The position numbers and the translations under genes were made by a program. A DNA stretch of 64,000 nt from Arthrobacter celericrescens (GTDB lineage Bacteria > Actinomycetota > Actinomycetes > Actinomycetales > Micrococcaceae), in NCBI RefSeq assembly GCF_003614925.1, contig NZ_QYLP01000045.1:1-64000 (forward strand). The letters run 5' to 3'. This document shows, piece after piece, positions 1-9,811 of this stretch (the first letter of the stretch is position 1; each line of letters opens with the position of its first letter). Under the pieces are notes generated by a model. It saw nothing but the letters and a program-made list of their open reading frames with translations. It did no database searches and had not been told where the DNA came from.

Positions 1-25
1 GGGCCCCACCTTCAAGGTGGGGCCC
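1..25 (-). terminator. Terminator hairpin after ctaF
   Basis: A perfect 10-bp GC-rich stem (GGGCCCCACC / GGTGGGGCCC) with a 5-nt loop lies just beyond the ctaF stop codon. The window edge cuts off whatever follows it on the minus strand, so a T-run cannot be checked. It probably ends the ctaC-ctaD-ctaF transcript. Confidence 0.6.
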
Positions 26-46
26 GCCGTCGTTGTCATGCGGGTG

Positions 47-448
47 TCAGTGGGCGTGGTCGCCGCGGCTGTACTCGAAGACCCAGCCGACCAGGGCTAC
101 CAGGGCCAGGCCAGCGGCAACGAACACGATCCAGAAGCCGACCGCCAGGCCAAGGAAGCCAGCGGCGCAGGCGAGGCCGAGGACCAGCGGCCACCAGCTC
201 CACGGGCTGAAGTGGCCCTGCTCGCCGGCACCTTCGTGGATCTCGGCGTCGGGACGGTCCTCAGGACGCAGGCCGATGCGCTTGCCGGTGAAGCCTAGGT
301 AGGCACCGATCATACCGGCGAGGCCGCCGACCAGGAGGATCCCCAGGATGCCGACCCATTCGGACCACTGGGTCAGGAAGCCGTAGGCAAGGGAGACCGG
401 GACGAAGAAGAAGACTCCGGCTCCGAAGAGCCACGATTCGATTTTCAC
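47..448 (-). CDS. ctaF: Cytochrome c oxidase subunit IV (actinobacterial CtaF)
   Basis: Small membrane subunit of the aa3 cytochrome c oxidase, specific to actinobacteria and part of the bcc-aa3 respiratory supercomplex. The 133-residue protein has two hydrophobic segments in its N-terminal third (about residues 5-25 and 32-52), a charged loop containing [13 protein letters not shown], and two more hydrophobic segments ending in EYSRGDHAH. Length and layout fit the family. Its ATG overlaps the ctaD stop by 4 nt, so translation is coupled. The role follows from the family and from its position as third gene of a cta operon. Confidence 0.93.
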   Translation of the reverse strand: MKIESWLFGAGVFFFVPVSLAYGFLTQWSEWVGILGILLVGGLAGMIGAYLGFTGKRIGLRPEDRPDAEIHEGAGEQGHFSPWSWWPLVLGLACAAGFLGLAVGFWIVFVAAGLALVALVGWVFEYSRGDHAH

Positions 449-2166
449 TTGCGGATGTCCTTCTGATCAGCGTTGCCCAGCAGGTCAGCTGCGGGTTCCG
501 GGGCCTGGACGGTGTGCGCCTGGGACAGCTCGGGGTGGTGCAGGTCGAGCGCCGGGCGCTCCGAGCGGATCCGCGGGAGGGAGGTGAAGTTGTGGCGCGG
601 CGGCGGGCAGGAAGTTGCCCATTCAAGCGAGGCACCGAAGCCCCACGGGTCGTCCACTTCCACCTTCTTGTTGCTCCGCCAGGTGATGTACACGTTCCAG
701 AAGAACGGCAGCAGGGAGGCGCCGAGGACGAAGGAGGAGATCGTGGAGAACTGGTTCATCCAGGTGAAGTTGTCCTCGACCAGGTAGTCGGCGTAACGGC
801 GGGGCATGCCCTCGACGCCGAGCCAGTGCTGGATCAGGAAGGTGCCGTGGAAGCCCAGGAACAGGAGCCAGAAGTGGATCTTGCCGAGCCGTTCGTTGAG
901 CATCTTGCCGGTCCACTTGGGCCACCAGAAGTAGAAGCCGGCGAACATCGCGAACACGACGGTGCCGAACACCACGTAGTGGAAGTGCGCGACCACGAAG
1001 TAGGAGTCGGACACGTGGAAGTCCAGCGGCGGGGAGGACAGGATGATGCCGGTCAGGCCGCCGAAGAGGAAGGTCACCAGGAAGCCGATGCTCCAGAGCA
1101 TGGGGGTTTCGAAGGTGATGGAACCCTGCCAGAGGGTACCGATCCAGTTGAAGAACTTCACGCCGGTGGGAACCGCGATCAGCATGGTCATGAAGGCGAA
1201 GAACGGCAGCAGCACGGAGCCGGTGACGTACATGTGGTGTGCCCACACGGTCACGGACAGGGCGGCGATGGCGATGGTCGCGTAGACCAGGCCCTTGTAA
1301 CCGAAGATCGGCTTGCGGCTGAAGACCGGGAAGATCTCCGAGACGATGCCGAAGAACGGCAGGGCGATGATGTACACCTCGGGGTGGCCGAAGAACCAGA
1401 ACAGGTGCTGCCAGAGGACGGCACCGCCGTTTTCGGGGTCGAAGATGTGTGCACCGAAGCGGCGGTCGGCGCCCAGGGCGAACAGGGCTGCGGCCAGCGG
1501 CGGGAACGCCATCAGGACCAGGATGGCCGTGACGAGGGTGTTCCAGGTGAAGATCGGCATGCGCCACATGGTCATGCCGGGGGCACGCATGCAGATGATC
1601 GTGGTGATGAAGTTGACCGCACCGAGGATGGTGCCGAAACCGGACAGCGCGAGGCCGAAGACCCAGAGGTCACCGCCGACGCCGGGGCTGAAGGTGGTGT
1701 TCGACAGCGGTGCGTAGGCGAACCAGCCGAAGGAGGCGGCACCCTGCGGGGTGATGAAGCCGGAGACGGCGATGGTGGAGCCGAACAGGAAGAACCAGAA
1801 GGCCAGCGCGTTCAGTCGCGGGAAGGCGACGTCGGGGGCACCGATCTGGAGCGGCATGATGACGTTGGCGAAGCCCGCGAAGAGGGGCGTGGCGAACATC
1901 AGGAGCATCACCGTGCCGTGCATGGTGAAGAGCTGGTTGTACTGCTCCTTGGTCTGCAGGATCTGCATGCCCGGTTCGAAGAGCTCGGCGCGGATGAGCA
2001 GGGCCATGACGCCGCCGAGGCAGAAGAACACGAAGGAGGCGATCAGGTACATGTACCCGATGGTCTTGTGGTCAGTGGAGGTGATCCAGTTGACGACGAT
2101 GCGTCCCTTGGATTTCGGCACGACAGGAGACTCGAGGACTCCGGCGGGTTGGGTGTAGGTAGACAC
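445..2166 (-). CDS. ctaD: Cytochrome c oxidase subunit I
   Basis: Catalytic subunit of aa3 cytochrome c oxidase, which reduces O2 to water at a heme a3-CuB centre and pumps protons across the cytoplasmic membrane. The 573-residue sequence has about 12 hydrophobic segments. Visible ligand motifs are TMHGT near residue 81 (heme a histidine), the GHPEVY motif at about 260-265 (CuB histidine and cross-linked tyrosine), the HH pair near 310 (CuB), and the HFHYVVFG helix near 395-402 (heme a and a3 ligands). The start gives [10 protein letters not shown], and the gene sits 10 nt downstream of ctaC. The hydrophilic C-terminal tail is typical of actinobacterial CtaD. Confidence 0.97.
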   Translation of the reverse strand: MSTYTQPAGVLESPVVPKSKGRIVVNWITSTDHKTIGYMYLIASFVFFCLGGVMALLIRAELFEPGMQILQTKEQYNQLFTMHGTVMLLMFATPLFAGFANVIMPLQIGAPDVAFPRLNALAFWFFLFGSTIAVSGFITPQGAASFGWFAYAPLSNTTFSPGVGGDLWVFGLALSGFGTILGAVNFITTIICMRAPGMTMWRMPIFTWNTLVTAILVLMAFPPLAAALFALGADRRFGAHIFDPENGGAVLWQHLFWFFGHPEVYIIALPFFGIVSEIFPVFSRKPIFGYKGLVYATIAIAALSVTVWAHHMYVTGSVLLPFFAFMTMLIAVPTGVKFFNWIGTLWQGSITFETPMLWSIGFLVTFLFGGLTGIILSSPPLDFHVSDSYFVVAHFHYVVFGTVVFAMFAGFYFWWPKWTGKMLNERLGKIHFWLLFLGFHGTFLIQHWLGVEGMPRRYADYLVEDNFTWMNQFSTISSFVLGASLLPFFWNVYITWRSNKKVEVDDPWGFGASLEWATSCPPPRHNFTSLPRIRSERPALDLHHPELSQAHTVQAPEPAADLLGNADQKDIRK

Positions 2167-2176
2167 GTCGCTTCCC

Positions 2177-3049
2177 TTACTTAATTTCGTTCAGGTTCGG
2201 GTTGCGGTCGTACTTCTCGTCGAGAAGGCCCGTGTTGCCGTCCTGGCGCAGCTTCTCCATGTGGGCCTGGAATTCAGACTCGGAGACAACCTTGACGCGG
2301 AAGAGCATCTCGGAGTGGTATTCACCGCAGAGTTCGGCGCACTTGCCGTCGTAGGTGCCCTCCTTGGTGGGGGTCAACCTGATGTAGTTCGTCTTGCCCG
2401 GGATCATGTCGCGCTTCTGCAGGAAGGCGGGAACCCAGAAGGAGTGGATGACGTCGCGGGAGTTCAGTTCCAGGTCGACGGACTTGCCAACCGGCAGGTA
2501 CAGGGTGGGCAGCTTGTCCTTGTCGATCGTGTTGCCCGTGAGGTGCGCCTGGACGCCGGCTTCGTGCAGGTCTTCGCTGACCACGGAGCCCTTCTTGTAG
2601 TTGAAGTCCCAGGCCCACTGCTTGCCGCGGACGTCAACGACGACGTCGGCCGGCTTGGAGCGGTCATCGATGGCCACCTGGTCACGGTCGGTGAAGTAGA
2701 AGAACACCAGGATCATGAACAGCGGGATCGTCAGGTAGAAGACCTCCAGCGGGAGGTTGTAGCTGAGCTGGCGCGGGAACCCGACGGTGCCTTTGCGGCG
2801 GCGGTAGGCGATGATGCACCAGACCAGAAGGCCCCAGGTGATGATGCCGACCGCGAGGGCCGCGATCCATGAGTTGACCCAGAGGTCCATGATGCGATCG
2901 GTGTGGTTGGTGGTGCCCCGTTCAGTGGGGAGCCAACCCTTCTCAACCTCTGACGAACATCCGGTCAAAACCAACGCGCCGGCTAGTGCCAAGCCAGTGA
3001 TCGTAGTGATCTTTGTGCGTCGGCTGCCGGTTCGGTTCTGCGAACTCAC
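2177..3049 (-). CDS. ctaC: Cytochrome c oxidase subunit II (lipoprotein)
   Basis: CuA-carrying subunit that takes electrons from cytochrome c, or the cytochrome cc of complex III, and passes them to subunit I. Residues 18-31 form a lipoprotein signal ending in the lipobox LTGC, with C31 as the lipidated residue. Two transmembrane helices follow (about 58-80 and 97-117), and then the cupredoxin domain. The CuA motif [12 protein letters not shown] is at about 237-248, with its partner histidine in [10 protein letters not shown]. The 290-residue length is usual. It heads the cta cluster. The 184-nt gap to the upstream gene erpA probably holds the promoter, but I found no convincing hexamers there. 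Confidence 0.96.
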   Translation of the reverse strand: MSSQNRTGSRRTKITTITGLALAGALVLTGCSSEVEKGWLPTERGTTNHTDRIMDLWVNSWIAALAVGIITWGLLVWCIIAYRRRKGTVGFPRQLSYNLPLEVFYLTIPLFMILVFFYFTDRDQVAIDDRSKPADVVVDVRGKQWAWDFNYKKGSVVSEDLHEAGVQAHLTGNTIDKDKLPTLYLPVGKSVDLELNSRDVIHSFWVPAFLQKRDMIPGKTNYIRLTPTKEGTYDGKCAELCGEYHSEMLFRVKVVSESEFQAHMEKLRQDGNTGLLDEKYDRNPNLNEIK

Positions 3050-3233
3050 AGACGGCCCTTCCTCTTGTTGCTGTAGCCCGGCAGGCCGAAGGGCACGCCG
3101 GGCACACTAAGTTTTACTACCCGATGTAGAGCTTACCGCTACGCAGGGGTTTTCGCTGACACGCCGCGGCAGTGCGTCGGAACAACCGCAAGGCTGTCCC
3201 GCCGCACCGCACCACGGCCGGCCGTTTACCTGC

Positions 3234-3611
3234 TTAGTGGAATGAATCGCCGCAGGCGCAGGAGCCGCCCGCATTCGGGTTGTCGATCGTGAAGCCCTGC
3301 TTCGAAATGGTGTCTTCGAAGTCGATGCTGGCGCCATCCAGGTACGGAACGCTCATCTTGTCCACGACGACCTCAACGCCCTCGTAGTCACGGACGGCAT
3401 CGCCGTCGAGCAGCCGCTCGTCGAAATAGAGCTGGTAGATCAGGCCGGAGCAGCCGCCCGGCTGCACAGCCACGCGCAGGCGGAGGTCGGTGCGGCCTTC
3501 CTGTTCAAGGAGGCTCCGGACCTTGCCGGCAGCGACGTCGGTGAGATTCACGCCGTGCACCGGGAGCTCCCCGCCGGTGGCGGTGGTGTTTTCGTTTGTT
3601 GCAGTGCTCAT
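3234..3611 (-). CDS. erpA: ErpA/HesB-type iron-sulfur cluster insertion protein
   Basis: A-type Fe-S carrier that receives clusters from the SUF scaffold and delivers them to apo-proteins. The 125-residue protein has a variable N-terminus rich in Thr, Asn and Glu, then the HesB domain. The three conserved cysteines are present, one in QPGGCSGLIYQLYFDE and two in the C-terminal GGSCACGDSFH. It lies upstream of ctaC on the same strand, separated by 184 nt. This is a recurrent actinobacterial neighbourhood, and the protein may serve Fe-S proteins of the respiratory chain. Naming it ErpA rather than IscA or SufA rests on family similarity only. Confidence 0.9.
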   Translation of the reverse strand: MSTATNENTTATGGELPVHGVNLTDVAAGKVRSLLEQEGRTDLRLRVAVQPGGCSGLIYQLYFDERLLDGDAVRDYEGVEVVVDKMSVPYLDGASIDFEDTISKQGFTIDNPNAGGSCACGDSFH

Positions 3612-3766
3612 TGGCCTACCTAACTATGACGCTTGCGGCATGCAGTGCCTGCGCACCGCATGCCCTTACCCACTTGCTTTCGGGTTACAGCTCAATGCTA
3701 CGTCGCAGGGACGCAGAGCTATAACTTCAACCGTAACCAGCGGGCAGCTTCCGTTGTTCCCGGAGC

Positions 3767-5197
3767 CTAGGCCAGGCCCGTGGAATCCAGCCGTGCGAGC
3801 ATCAGCGCCTCGGCCAGGACGGCCCGGCGGAAGTCCTCGATGTGCAGCGACTCGTTGGCGCTGTGGGCGCGGGAGTCCGGGTCCTCGACGCCGGTCACGA
3901 GGATCTGAACCTCCGGGTAGACCTCGGTCAGGTCGGCGATGAACGGGATGGATCCGCCGATGCCCATCTCCACGGCCGGGACGCCCCAGGCTTCACCCAA
4001 GGCCCACATGGCGATCCGGGCGGACGGGGAGGAAGTGTCGGTGGCAAAGGCGTTGCCGCGCTCCCCCGGCGTGAACGCCAGCCGGGCACCGAAGGGGACC
4101 TTCTCCACCAGGTGCGCTTCCACTGCGGCCATGGCGGCCTCCGGATCCTGGCCCGGTGCCAGGCGCAGGCTGAACTTTGCGCGGGCAGAAGGAATGAGGG
4201 TGTTGGACGCAACGTCGACGGCGGGAGCGTCGATCCCGATGATCGACAAGGCCGGCTTGGTCCAGAGGCGGGAAGCGATGCTTCCGCTCCCTGCCAGGCT
4301 GACGCCGTCGAGCACTGAGGCATCGGCGCGGAACTGGGCCTCGTCGAGGTCCACCGCCACTTCGTCCTTGGCGAGCAAGCCGGGAACTGCCACGTTTCCG
4401 GCGTCGTCGTGCAGGGTAGCGATGAGGCGGGAAAGGACGGTGGGTGCGTCCAGCACGGGACCGCCGAACATCCCCGAATGCACGGCGTGCTCCAGCACGC
4501 GTACCTCGAAAGTCCCGTCGACCAGGCCGCGCAGGCTGGTGGTCAGGGCAGGCACGCCGACCTTCCAGTTACTGGAATCGGCCACCACGATGACGTCGGC
4601 GCGCAGGAGTTCACGGTGGGTCTCAAGGAAGGTGCGGAACGTCGGCGACCCGGCTTCCTCCTCACCCTCGAAGAACAACGTGACACCGAGGCCGAAGCTG
4701 CCGCCCAGCACCTCGCTGACAGCGGAGAACGCGGCAAGGTGGGCCATGATGCCGGCCTTGTCGTCGGCGCCGCCGCGGCCATACAGACGGCCGTCGCGCT
4801 CTTCGGCAATGAAGGGCTCCGAGTCCCACGCGGCACGCTCCCCCGGCGGCTGGACGTCGTGGTGGGCGTAAAGGAGGATGGTCGCCTTGCCCGGCGCGGC
4901 AGGGCGGCGGGCAACGACGGCGGGACCGCCCGGGCTGCCGTCCTCCTTGTCGCAGCGCAGGATCTGGACGTCGCTGAAGCCGGATTCACGCACCAGGCCG
5001 GCAACCGTTTCGGCGCTGCGGTCAAGTTCCGCGGGGTCGAAGCTGCTCCAGGCGATCCCGGGAACGGCGACGAGCGTTTTGAGCCGCGCCAGGGTCAGGT
5101 CGAAGGAAGCGTCGACGGCGGCCTTCAGGGCGGCGGCGTCGACGGCGCCGGGGATCCCGGTGTGGTTCTGCGGGGTCTGCGCATGAATGGAAGTCAT
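3767..5197 (-). CDS. M20 family dipeptidase
   Basis: Cytosolic di-zinc metallopeptidase of the M20/ArgE/DapE/CPG2 superfamily, probably acting on dipeptides. Motifs seen: LLYAHHDVQPPG (Zn ligand His plus Asp), YGRGGADDKAG (bridging Asp), FEGEEEAGSP (catalytic and ligand Glu pair), VVADSSN, and a C-terminal RAHSANE (ligand His). I chose the ATG at 5197 (MTSIHAQTPQ). A TAGTGT -10 hexamer lies 7 nt before it, pointing to a leaderless transcript, whereas an upstream in-frame start would overlap the divergent promoter. The resulting 476 residues fit the family. The true substrate is not known. Confidence 0.9.
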   Translation of the reverse strand: MTSIHAQTPQNHTGIPGAVDAAALKAAVDASFDLTLARLKTLVAVPGIAWSSFDPAELDRSAETVAGLVRESGFSDVQILRCDKEDGSPGGPAVVARRPAAPGKATILLYAHHDVQPPGERAAWDSEPFIAEERDGRLYGRGGADDKAGIMAHLAAFSAVSEVLGGSFGLGVTLFFEGEEEAGSPTFRTFLETHRELLRADVIVVADSSNWKVGVPALTTSLRGLVDGTFEVRVLEHAVHSGMFGGPVLDAPTVLSRLIATLHDDAGNVAVPGLLAKDEVAVDLDEAQFRADASVLDGVSLAGSGSIASRLWTKPALSIIGIDAPAVDVASNTLIPSARAKFSLRLAPGQDPEAAMAAVEAHLVEKVPFGARLAFTPGERGNAFATDTSSPSARIAMWALGEAWGVPAVEMGIGGSIPFIADLTEVYPEVQILVTGVEDPDSRAHSANESLHIEDFRRAVLAEALMLARLDSTGLA

Positions 5198-5204
5198 GGC
5201 GAAA

Positions 5205-5210
5205 ACACTA
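5205..5210 (-). promoter_or_regulatory. -10 element of the M20 peptidase gene
   Basis: TAGTGT on the minus strand fits TANNNT and ends 7 nt before the ATG, so the mRNA would start at or next to the start codon. No good -35 is visible. Confidence 0.4.
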
Positions 5211-5291
5211 CCGCCGAGTACGGGCCGCCGAAACCAGCGGTCCTCCGCGGCCTGCACGCTTCGCGGTGTCGCCCCGGTCACGCTGCCAGGG

Positions 5292-5297
5292 TATTCT
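5292..5297 (+). promoter_or_regulatory. -10 element of the DUF3043 gene
   Basis: TATTCT is followed by exactly 6 nt and then the GTG start at 5304. The predicted transcript begins at the start codon (leaderless). Confidence 0.45.
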
Positions 5298-5303
5298 GTA
5301 CTG

Positions 5304-5897
5304 GTGTTTGGACGTAAAAAGGAAGAGCCCAGCGCTCAGGACTCAGTAGACCAGCTTGCCGCCGACGCCGCGGCACAGGGCCCGGGCAAGGGTGCACCGA
5401 CACCCAAGCGCAAGGACCAGGAAGCGGCGCGGAAGCGGCCCCTGGTCCCCAGCGACCGGAAGGCTTCGAAGGAAGCCGAACGGGTTGCCATCCAGGACCA
5501 GCGCCAGAAGATGCGCCAGGCCCTCGATACCGGCGACGAGCGCTTCCTGCCGCTTCGCGACAAGGGCCCGCAGAAGCGCTTCACGCGGGACTTCGTGGAC
5601 GCCCGGTTCAACCTCGGCGAATACCTGATGTTCGGCGCCCTCGCGTTCGTGGTGGTTTCCTTTGTCATCCCGCAGTCCAGCGATGCCCTGACATATGTCC
5701 TGATCGGCTTCTGGGTGATGTTCCTGGCCGTCTTCGTGGACGTCTTCATCCTGTCCCGCAAACTCCGCAAGGCATTGACGCAGAAGTTCGGCGACGTCGA
5801 GCGCGGCACCGTTTGGTACGGAAGCATGCGCTCGCTGCAGTTCCGGAAGCTGCGCCTGCCCAAGCCGCTGGTCAAGCGCGGCGAATACCCTTCATAG
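5304..5897 (+). CDS. DUF3043 domain membrane protein
   Basis: Protein of 197 residues in the actinobacterial DUF3043 family, of unknown function. The N-terminal ~90 residues are very charged (FGRKKEEPSAQDSV, then many Lys, Arg and Glu) and probably cytoplasmic. Two transmembrane helices follow, around FGALAFVVVSFVIPQSS and LIGFWVMFLAVFVDVFILS, then a basic tail. The GTG start was chosen because the family begins with VFGRKK-like sequence and because a TATTCT -10 lies 6 nt upstream. It is divergent from the peptidase gene and convergent with pyrD, with a strong terminator between. Confidence 0.85.
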   Translation: MFGRKKEEPSAQDSVDQLAADAAAQGPGKGAPTPKRKDQEAARKRPLVPSDRKASKEAERVAIQDQRQKMRQALDTGDERFLPLRDKGPQKRFTRDFVDARFNLGEYLMFGALAFVVVSFVIPQSSDALTYVLIGFWVMFLAVFVDVFILSRKLRKALTQKFGDVERGTVWYGSMRSLQFRKLRLPKPLVKRGEYPS

Positions 5898-5907
5898 GAC
5901 TCAGCAT

Positions 5908-5947
5908 GCAGAAGGACCCCGGAACGGTTGTTCCGGGGTCCTTCTGC
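5908..5947. terminator. Bidirectional terminator between DUF3043 gene and pyrD
   Basis: Perfect 18-bp inverted repeat (GCAGAAGGACCCCGGAAC on the left arm) with a 4-nt loop GGTT. It lies between the converging stop codons and is followed by GTTT on the plus strand. Confidence 0.85.
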
Positions 5948-5959
5948 GTTTGCCCGGTG

Positions 5960-7039
5960 TCAGCGCGCCTTGGCCAGGCCCTTGTTGAGCAGGCCTTTGT
6001 TGATCCGCGCGGCCCAGAACGGTCCTTCGTAGAGGAAGGCCGTGTAGCCCTGGACGAGGGTGGCGCCGGCGTCGAGCCGTTCCTGGACATCCGCGGCGGT
6101 TTCCACGCCGCCCACGGCGATCAGCACCAGCTGGTCCCCGACGGCGGCCTTCAGCCGCTTGAGCACGTCCAGTGAGCGCTGCTTCAGGGGCGCTCCGGAG
6201 AGTCCGCCTGCGCCGCAGGCCTCCACCTTGCCGGCGTCCGACGCCAGGCCGTCCCGGCCGATGGTGGTGTTGGTGGCGATGATCCCGTCCAGGCCCAGGT
6301 CGAGGGCAAGGCGGGCGACGTCGTCGATGTCCTCATCGCTGAGGTCGGGCGCGATTTTGACCAGCAGCGGAACGTGGCGCCCGGCCGCCTGGTCGGCGGT
6401 CTCCCCTACTGCGGACAGCAGCGGACGGAGCGTTTCGACGTTCTGCAGCAACCGCAGTCCCGGGGTGTTCGGGGAGCTGACGTTGACTACGAGGTAGTCC
6501 GCCGCGGGGGCAAGGTTCCGGGCGCTGACCAGGTAGTCCTCCACCGCGTCCTCGAGTTCCACCACCTTGGTCTTGCCGATGTTGACGCCGATGACGGGAC
6601 GGACTCCGGCGTGCGTCTTCTGCAGGCCGGCACGCGCGGCCTTGAGGCGGGGGGCCACGGCGGACGCGCCGTCGTTGTTGAAGCCCATGCGGTTGATGAC
6701 GGCGCGGTCTTCGACGAGGCGGAACAGGCGGGGTTTTTCGTTTCCGGGCTGGGCCTGGCCGGTGATGGTGCCTACCTCGACGTGCCCGAAGCCCAGTTCC
6801 GTCAGGGCCTCGATGCCGTGGCCCTCCTTGTCGAAGCCCGCGGCGAGGCCGAACGGGGAAGGGAAGGTCAGGCCGAGGGCCTCGGTCCGGAGCGAGGCGT
6901 GCGGGGCGGTCAGCCTGCCCAGGATCCGCCCGGCGCCGCTGGAGTGGGCCAGCCGGATCGCCCGGAATCCGATCTTGTGGGCCTTTTCGGCATCCATCCA
7001 GGAGAAGGCAAGCTTGAAGAAAGTGGGGTACACGCGCAT
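5960..7039 (-). CDS. pyrD: Dihydroorotate dehydrogenase (quinone), class 2
   Basis: Oxidises dihydroorotate to orotate with FMN and passes electrons to membrane quinone, the fourth step of pyrimidine synthesis. The 359-residue protein begins [21 protein letters not shown], the amphipathic membrane-associating segment typical of class 2 enzymes. Core motifs are [33 protein letters not shown], and [12 protein letters not shown] with the catalytic Ser. Others are KIAPDL, ATNTTI, GGLSG, and the C-terminal phosphate-binding IAVGGVE. The reading frame stays open far upstream, but homology starts at this ATG. It stands alone on the minus strand. Confidence 0.96.
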   Translation of the reverse strand: MRVYPTFFKLAFSWMDAEKAHKIGFRAIRLAHSSGAGRILGRLTAPHASLRTEALGLTFPSPFGLAAGFDKEGHGIEALTELGFGHVEVGTITGQAQPGNEKPRLFRLVEDRAVINRMGFNNDGASAVAPRLKAARAGLQKTHAGVRPVIGVNIGKTKVVELEDAVEDYLVSARNLAPAADYLVVNVSSPNTPGLRLLQNVETLRPLLSAVGETADQAAGRHVPLLVKIAPDLSDEDIDDVARLALDLGLDGIIATNTTIGRDGLASDAGKVEACGAGGLSGAPLKQRSLDVLKRLKAAVGDQLVLIAVGGVETAADVQERLDAGATLVQGYTAFLYEGPFWAARINKGLLNKGLAKAR

Positions 7040-7096
7040 ACCCCCTAGTTTTCCGTCTTCCGCGCCCCGCACCAAACCGGCATCGTTACCCGGGAG

Positions 7097-7102
7097 TAGC
7101 AT
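7097..7102 (+). promoter_or_regulatory. -10 element of the FAD dehydrogenase gene
   Basis: TAGCAT is followed by 6 nt and then ATG at 7109, predicting a leaderless transcript. Confidence 0.4.
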
Positions 7103-7108
7103 GTTGGC

Positions 7109-8791
7109 ATGTCGGCGAACAGCGGAATCCGTACCCTTGGCCACGGTGTGATCGAGAGCGATGTCGTGGTGGTCGGGGCGGGGCTGTCCGGGCTGGTCGC
7201 GGCGTCGGTGGCGTACGCCGCGGGCCGCCGGGTGGCCATCATCGACCAGGAGCCCGAAGCGTCGTTCGGCGGCCAGGCGCATTGGTCCTTCGGCGGCCTG
7301 TTCCTGGTGGACAGCCCGGAGCAGCGACGCCTCGGTGTGCGTGACTCTGTGGACCTCGCCCTGGGCGACTGGTTCGCCTCGGCCGCGTTCGACCGGCCCG
7401 AGGATCTGTGGGCACGCCGCTGGGCCGAGGCCTACGTCCATTTCGCAGCGGGCGAGAAGCGTCGTTGGCTGCGTGCCCTGGGGGTGAAGCTGTTCCCGCT
7501 GGTGCAATGGGCGGAACGCGGCGGCCACGGTCCGGCCGGCCACGGCAATTCCGTGCCGCGCTTCCATGTCGTGTGGGGCACGGGGCCGGGCCTGCTGGAA
7601 CCCTTCCTGGCGAAGGTCGCCGAAGGCGTTGCCGCGGGCCGGATCAGCCTGCACTTCCGCCACCGGGCGGGCACGCTGACGACGGCGGCGGGCCGGGTCA
7701 GCGGGGTGTCCGGGGACGTCCTGGCGGACTCCGCCGCAGCGCGGGGCGTCGCGTCGTCGCGGACCGCCGTCGGGAGTTTCGAGGCCACCGCCGGGGCGGT
7801 GATCGTGGCCAGCGGCGGTATCGGCGGCAACCACGCCATGGTCCGGAGGCTGTGGCCCGGAGCAGCCGCACCAGAACGGCTGCTCAGCGGTGTTCCAGCC
7901 TCGGTGGACGGGGAATTCCTGGCCGCCGCCCGGGACTCCGGGGCTGCGCTCATCAACGGCGACCGCATGTGGCATTACCCCGAAGGCGTCCACAACCACT
8001 CCCCCGTCTGGCCGCGGCACGGCATCCGCATCCTGCCGGGGCCGTCGTCGTTGTGGCTCGACGCGACAGGCCGGCAGCTGCCGCCTCCGCTCTTTCCCGG
8101 GTTCGACTCGCAGGGCGCGCTCCGGCACATCGTCGCCACCGGGCACGGCTACTCCTGGTTCGTGTGCAACAGGACCATCGCCATGAAGGAATTCGCGCTG
8201 TCCGGGTCCGAACAGAACCCGGACCTCAGCAACCGGGACCTGCGGCTCCTGGCCGCCAGGCTCCGCAAGGACGCCCCGACGCCGCTGGGCACCTTCCTGG
8301 AGCGGGGCGCCGACTTTCTGCAGGCGGCCACGCCGCGGGAACTCGCGGCGCGGATGAACTCACTGGCCGGCAATGACCTGATCGACCCCGCAGCTTTGGA
8401 GTCCCTCATCAGGCAGCGGGACCTGCAGCTCTCCACCGGGCTGGGGAAGGACCTCCAGGTGGCCGCGGTCCGGGCGGCGAGGCAGTTCGCGAGTGACAGG
8501 CTGATGCGCGTCGCACCGCCGCACCGCCTTGCGGATCCGGCCCACGGTCCCCTGGTGGCCGTGCGTCTCTCCGTCCTGACCCGGAAGAGCCTCGGCGGAT
8601 TGCAGACGGACCTGCAGTCCCGGGTGCTGGACGGAAGCGGGTCTGCGCTGCCGGGGCTCTTCGCGGCAGGGGAAGCAGCAGGTTTCGGCGGCGGCGGCAT
8701 CCACGGGTACCGGGCCCTGGAGGGAACTTTCCTGGGCGGCTGCCTGTTTTCGGGGCGGGCGGCCGGGCTCGAAGCGGCAGCTTCTGTCTAA
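7109..8791 (+). CDS. FAD-binding dehydrogenase (KSTD/fumarate reductase-like)
   Basis: Flavoprotein of 560 residues in the family of putative FAD-binding dehydrogenases related to 3-ketosteroid dehydrogenase. The Rossmann FAD motif VVVGAGLSGLVAA is at about 20-32, followed by IIDQEPEASFGGQAHWSFGG, a hallmark of this subfamily. FAD contacts near the C-terminus are PGLFAAGEAAGFGGGG and LEGTFLGGCLFSGR. It is cytosolic with no signal peptide. The natural substrate is unknown and cannot be taken as a steroid from sequence alone. It is followed after 9 nt by two hydrolase genes, so they may work together. The next gene has its own -10 overlapping this stop codon. Confidence 0.85.
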   Translation: MSANSGIRTLGHGVIESDVVVVGAGLSGLVAASVAYAAGRRVAIIDQEPEASFGGQAHWSFGGLFLVDSPEQRRLGVRDSVDLALGDWFASAAFDRPEDLWARRWAEAYVHFAAGEKRRWLRALGVKLFPLVQWAERGGHGPAGHGNSVPRFHVVWGTGPGLLEPFLAKVAEGVAAGRISLHFRHRAGTLTTAAGRVSGVSGDVLADSAAARGVASSRTAVGSFEATAGAVIVASGGIGGNHAMVRRLWPGAAAPERLLSGVPASVDGEFLAAARDSGAALINGDRMWHYPEGVHNHSPVWPRHGIRILPGPSSLWLDATGRQLPPPLFPGFDSQGALRHIVATGHGYSWFVCNRTIAMKEFALSGSEQNPDLSNRDLRLLAARLRKDAPTPLGTFLERGADFLQAATPRELAARMNSLAGNDLIDPAALESLIRQRDLQLSTGLGKDLQVAAVRAARQFASDRLMRVAPPHRLADPAHGPLVAVRLSVLTRKSLGGLQTDLQSRVLDGSGSALPGLFAAGEAAGFGGGGIHGYRALEGTFLGGCLFSGRAAGLEAAASV

Positions 8792-8794
8792 GCT
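8789..8794 (+). promoter_or_regulatory. -10 element of the first alpha/beta hydrolase gene
   Basis: TAAGCT, whose first three bases are the stop codon of the previous gene, is followed by 6 nt and the GTG start at 8801. It suggests an internal leaderless promoter. Confidence 0.3.
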
Positions 8795-8800
8795 GGTCCC

Positions 8801-9811
8801 GTGGAGTGGCAGACCGACATCCTTGGCACCGACTTCGAAAGCTGTGCCTTTGAGGCCCGCGGCGTGGACGGGGTGCCCAGGCGCGCCACGCTGGTACGCC
8901 ATGTCCCGGGTTCCGGGCACCGGCCGGCCCCGGCCAACGGCGCGGTGCTGTTCCTGCACGGCTGGAGCGACTACTTCTTCAACGTGGCGCTGGCCGAATT
9001 CTGGACGTTGCAGGGGTTCCGTTTCTACGCGCTCGACATGCACAACCACGGCAGGAACCTGGGCGAGGACAGCACGGGCGGGTACGTGGCGCACCTGGAC
9101 GACTACGACGCCGAGATCAGCACGGCCATCGACATGATCCGGTCGGGCGCAGCAGCCAACGGGGGCCCGGTTCCGCTGACCCTGATGGGCCATTCGACCG
9201 GCGGGCTGGTGGCCGCGCTCTGGGTGAGCCGGCACCCCGGGAAGGTGCAGTACCTGGTGCTCAACAGCCCCTGGCTGGAGATGCACGGCAACTCGCTCGT
9301 CCGCAAGGCCGCGCAGGTCCTGGTCAAGCCGATGGCCCGGGTCCGCCCCCTGACTGTGCTCCGGCTGCCCGAACGCGGCTTCTACTACCGCAGCATCAGC
9401 AGCAGCGCCGAGGGCGAATGGGCCGTGGACGAAAAGTACCGGCCGCCCCTGGCGTTTCCGCTTCGGGCGGGCTGGCTGAGCGCGGTGCTCAGCGGCCACA
9501 CCCGGGTGGCCCGCGGCCTCGACATCGACATCCCCATCCTGGTGCTGCTCTCCGGGGCCAGCGCCAACGGAATGATCTGGAGGGAATCCATGCGGCACTC
9601 GGACGCCGTCCTCGACGTGAACATCATGGCGCTGCGGGCCATGACACTGGGCCGCAGCGTCACCCTGGAACGGGTCGACGGCGGCCTGCACGACGTCTTC
9701 CTGTCGGCCTCGCCGGTGCGCGAGGACGCCTATGCGCGGCTGGCCCGCTGGATCCGGGGATTCATCGCGGACGACGACGGCGCGGGTTCAGGCGACGGCG
9801 GCCGCCCGTGA
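8801..9811 (+). CDS. Alpha/beta hydrolase (serine aminopeptidase S33 type), copy 1
   Basis: Hydrolase of 336 residues with the lysophospholipase/monoacylglycerol-lipase-like fold. Oxyanion region LFLHGWSDYFF is at about 49-59, nucleophile elbow MGHSTGG near 129-135, an acidic loop around HSDAVLDV, and the catalytic histidine in GGLHDVFLSASPV. No signal peptide is seen. The GTG start gives MEWQTDILG and overlaps no other gene. Its stop overlaps the next start by 4 nt (GTGA). It is clearly paralogous to the next gene, so the pair arose by tandem duplication. Substrate unknown. Confidence 0.83.
   Translation: MEWQTDILGTDFESCAFEARGVDGVPRRATLVRHVPGSGHRPAPANGAVLFLHGWSDYFFNVALAEFWTLQGFRFYALDMHNHGRNLGEDSTGGYVAHLDDYDAEISTAIDMIRSGAAANGGPVPLTLMGHSTGGLVAALWVSRHPGKVQYLVLNSPWLEMHGNSLVRKAAQVLVKPMARVRPLTVLRLPERGFYYRSISSSAEGEWAVDEKYRPPLAFPLRAGWLSAVLSGHTRVARGLDIDIPILVLLSGASANGMIWRESMRHSDAVLDVNIMALRAMTLGRSVTLERVDGGLHDVFLSASPVREDAYARLARWIRGFIADDDGAGSGDGGRP

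Noticed and set aside
514..2184. 556-codon plus-strand frame opposite ctaD
   Set aside because: Its translation is repetitive in Glu, Gly, Val and Asp and has no recognisable domain. It is the GC-biased antisense shadow of ctaD.
7040..8146. Upstream in-frame extension of pyrD by about 370 codons
   Set aside because: No homology in the extension, and it lies antisense to the FAD dehydrogenase gene. PyrD homology starts exactly at the ATG at 7039.
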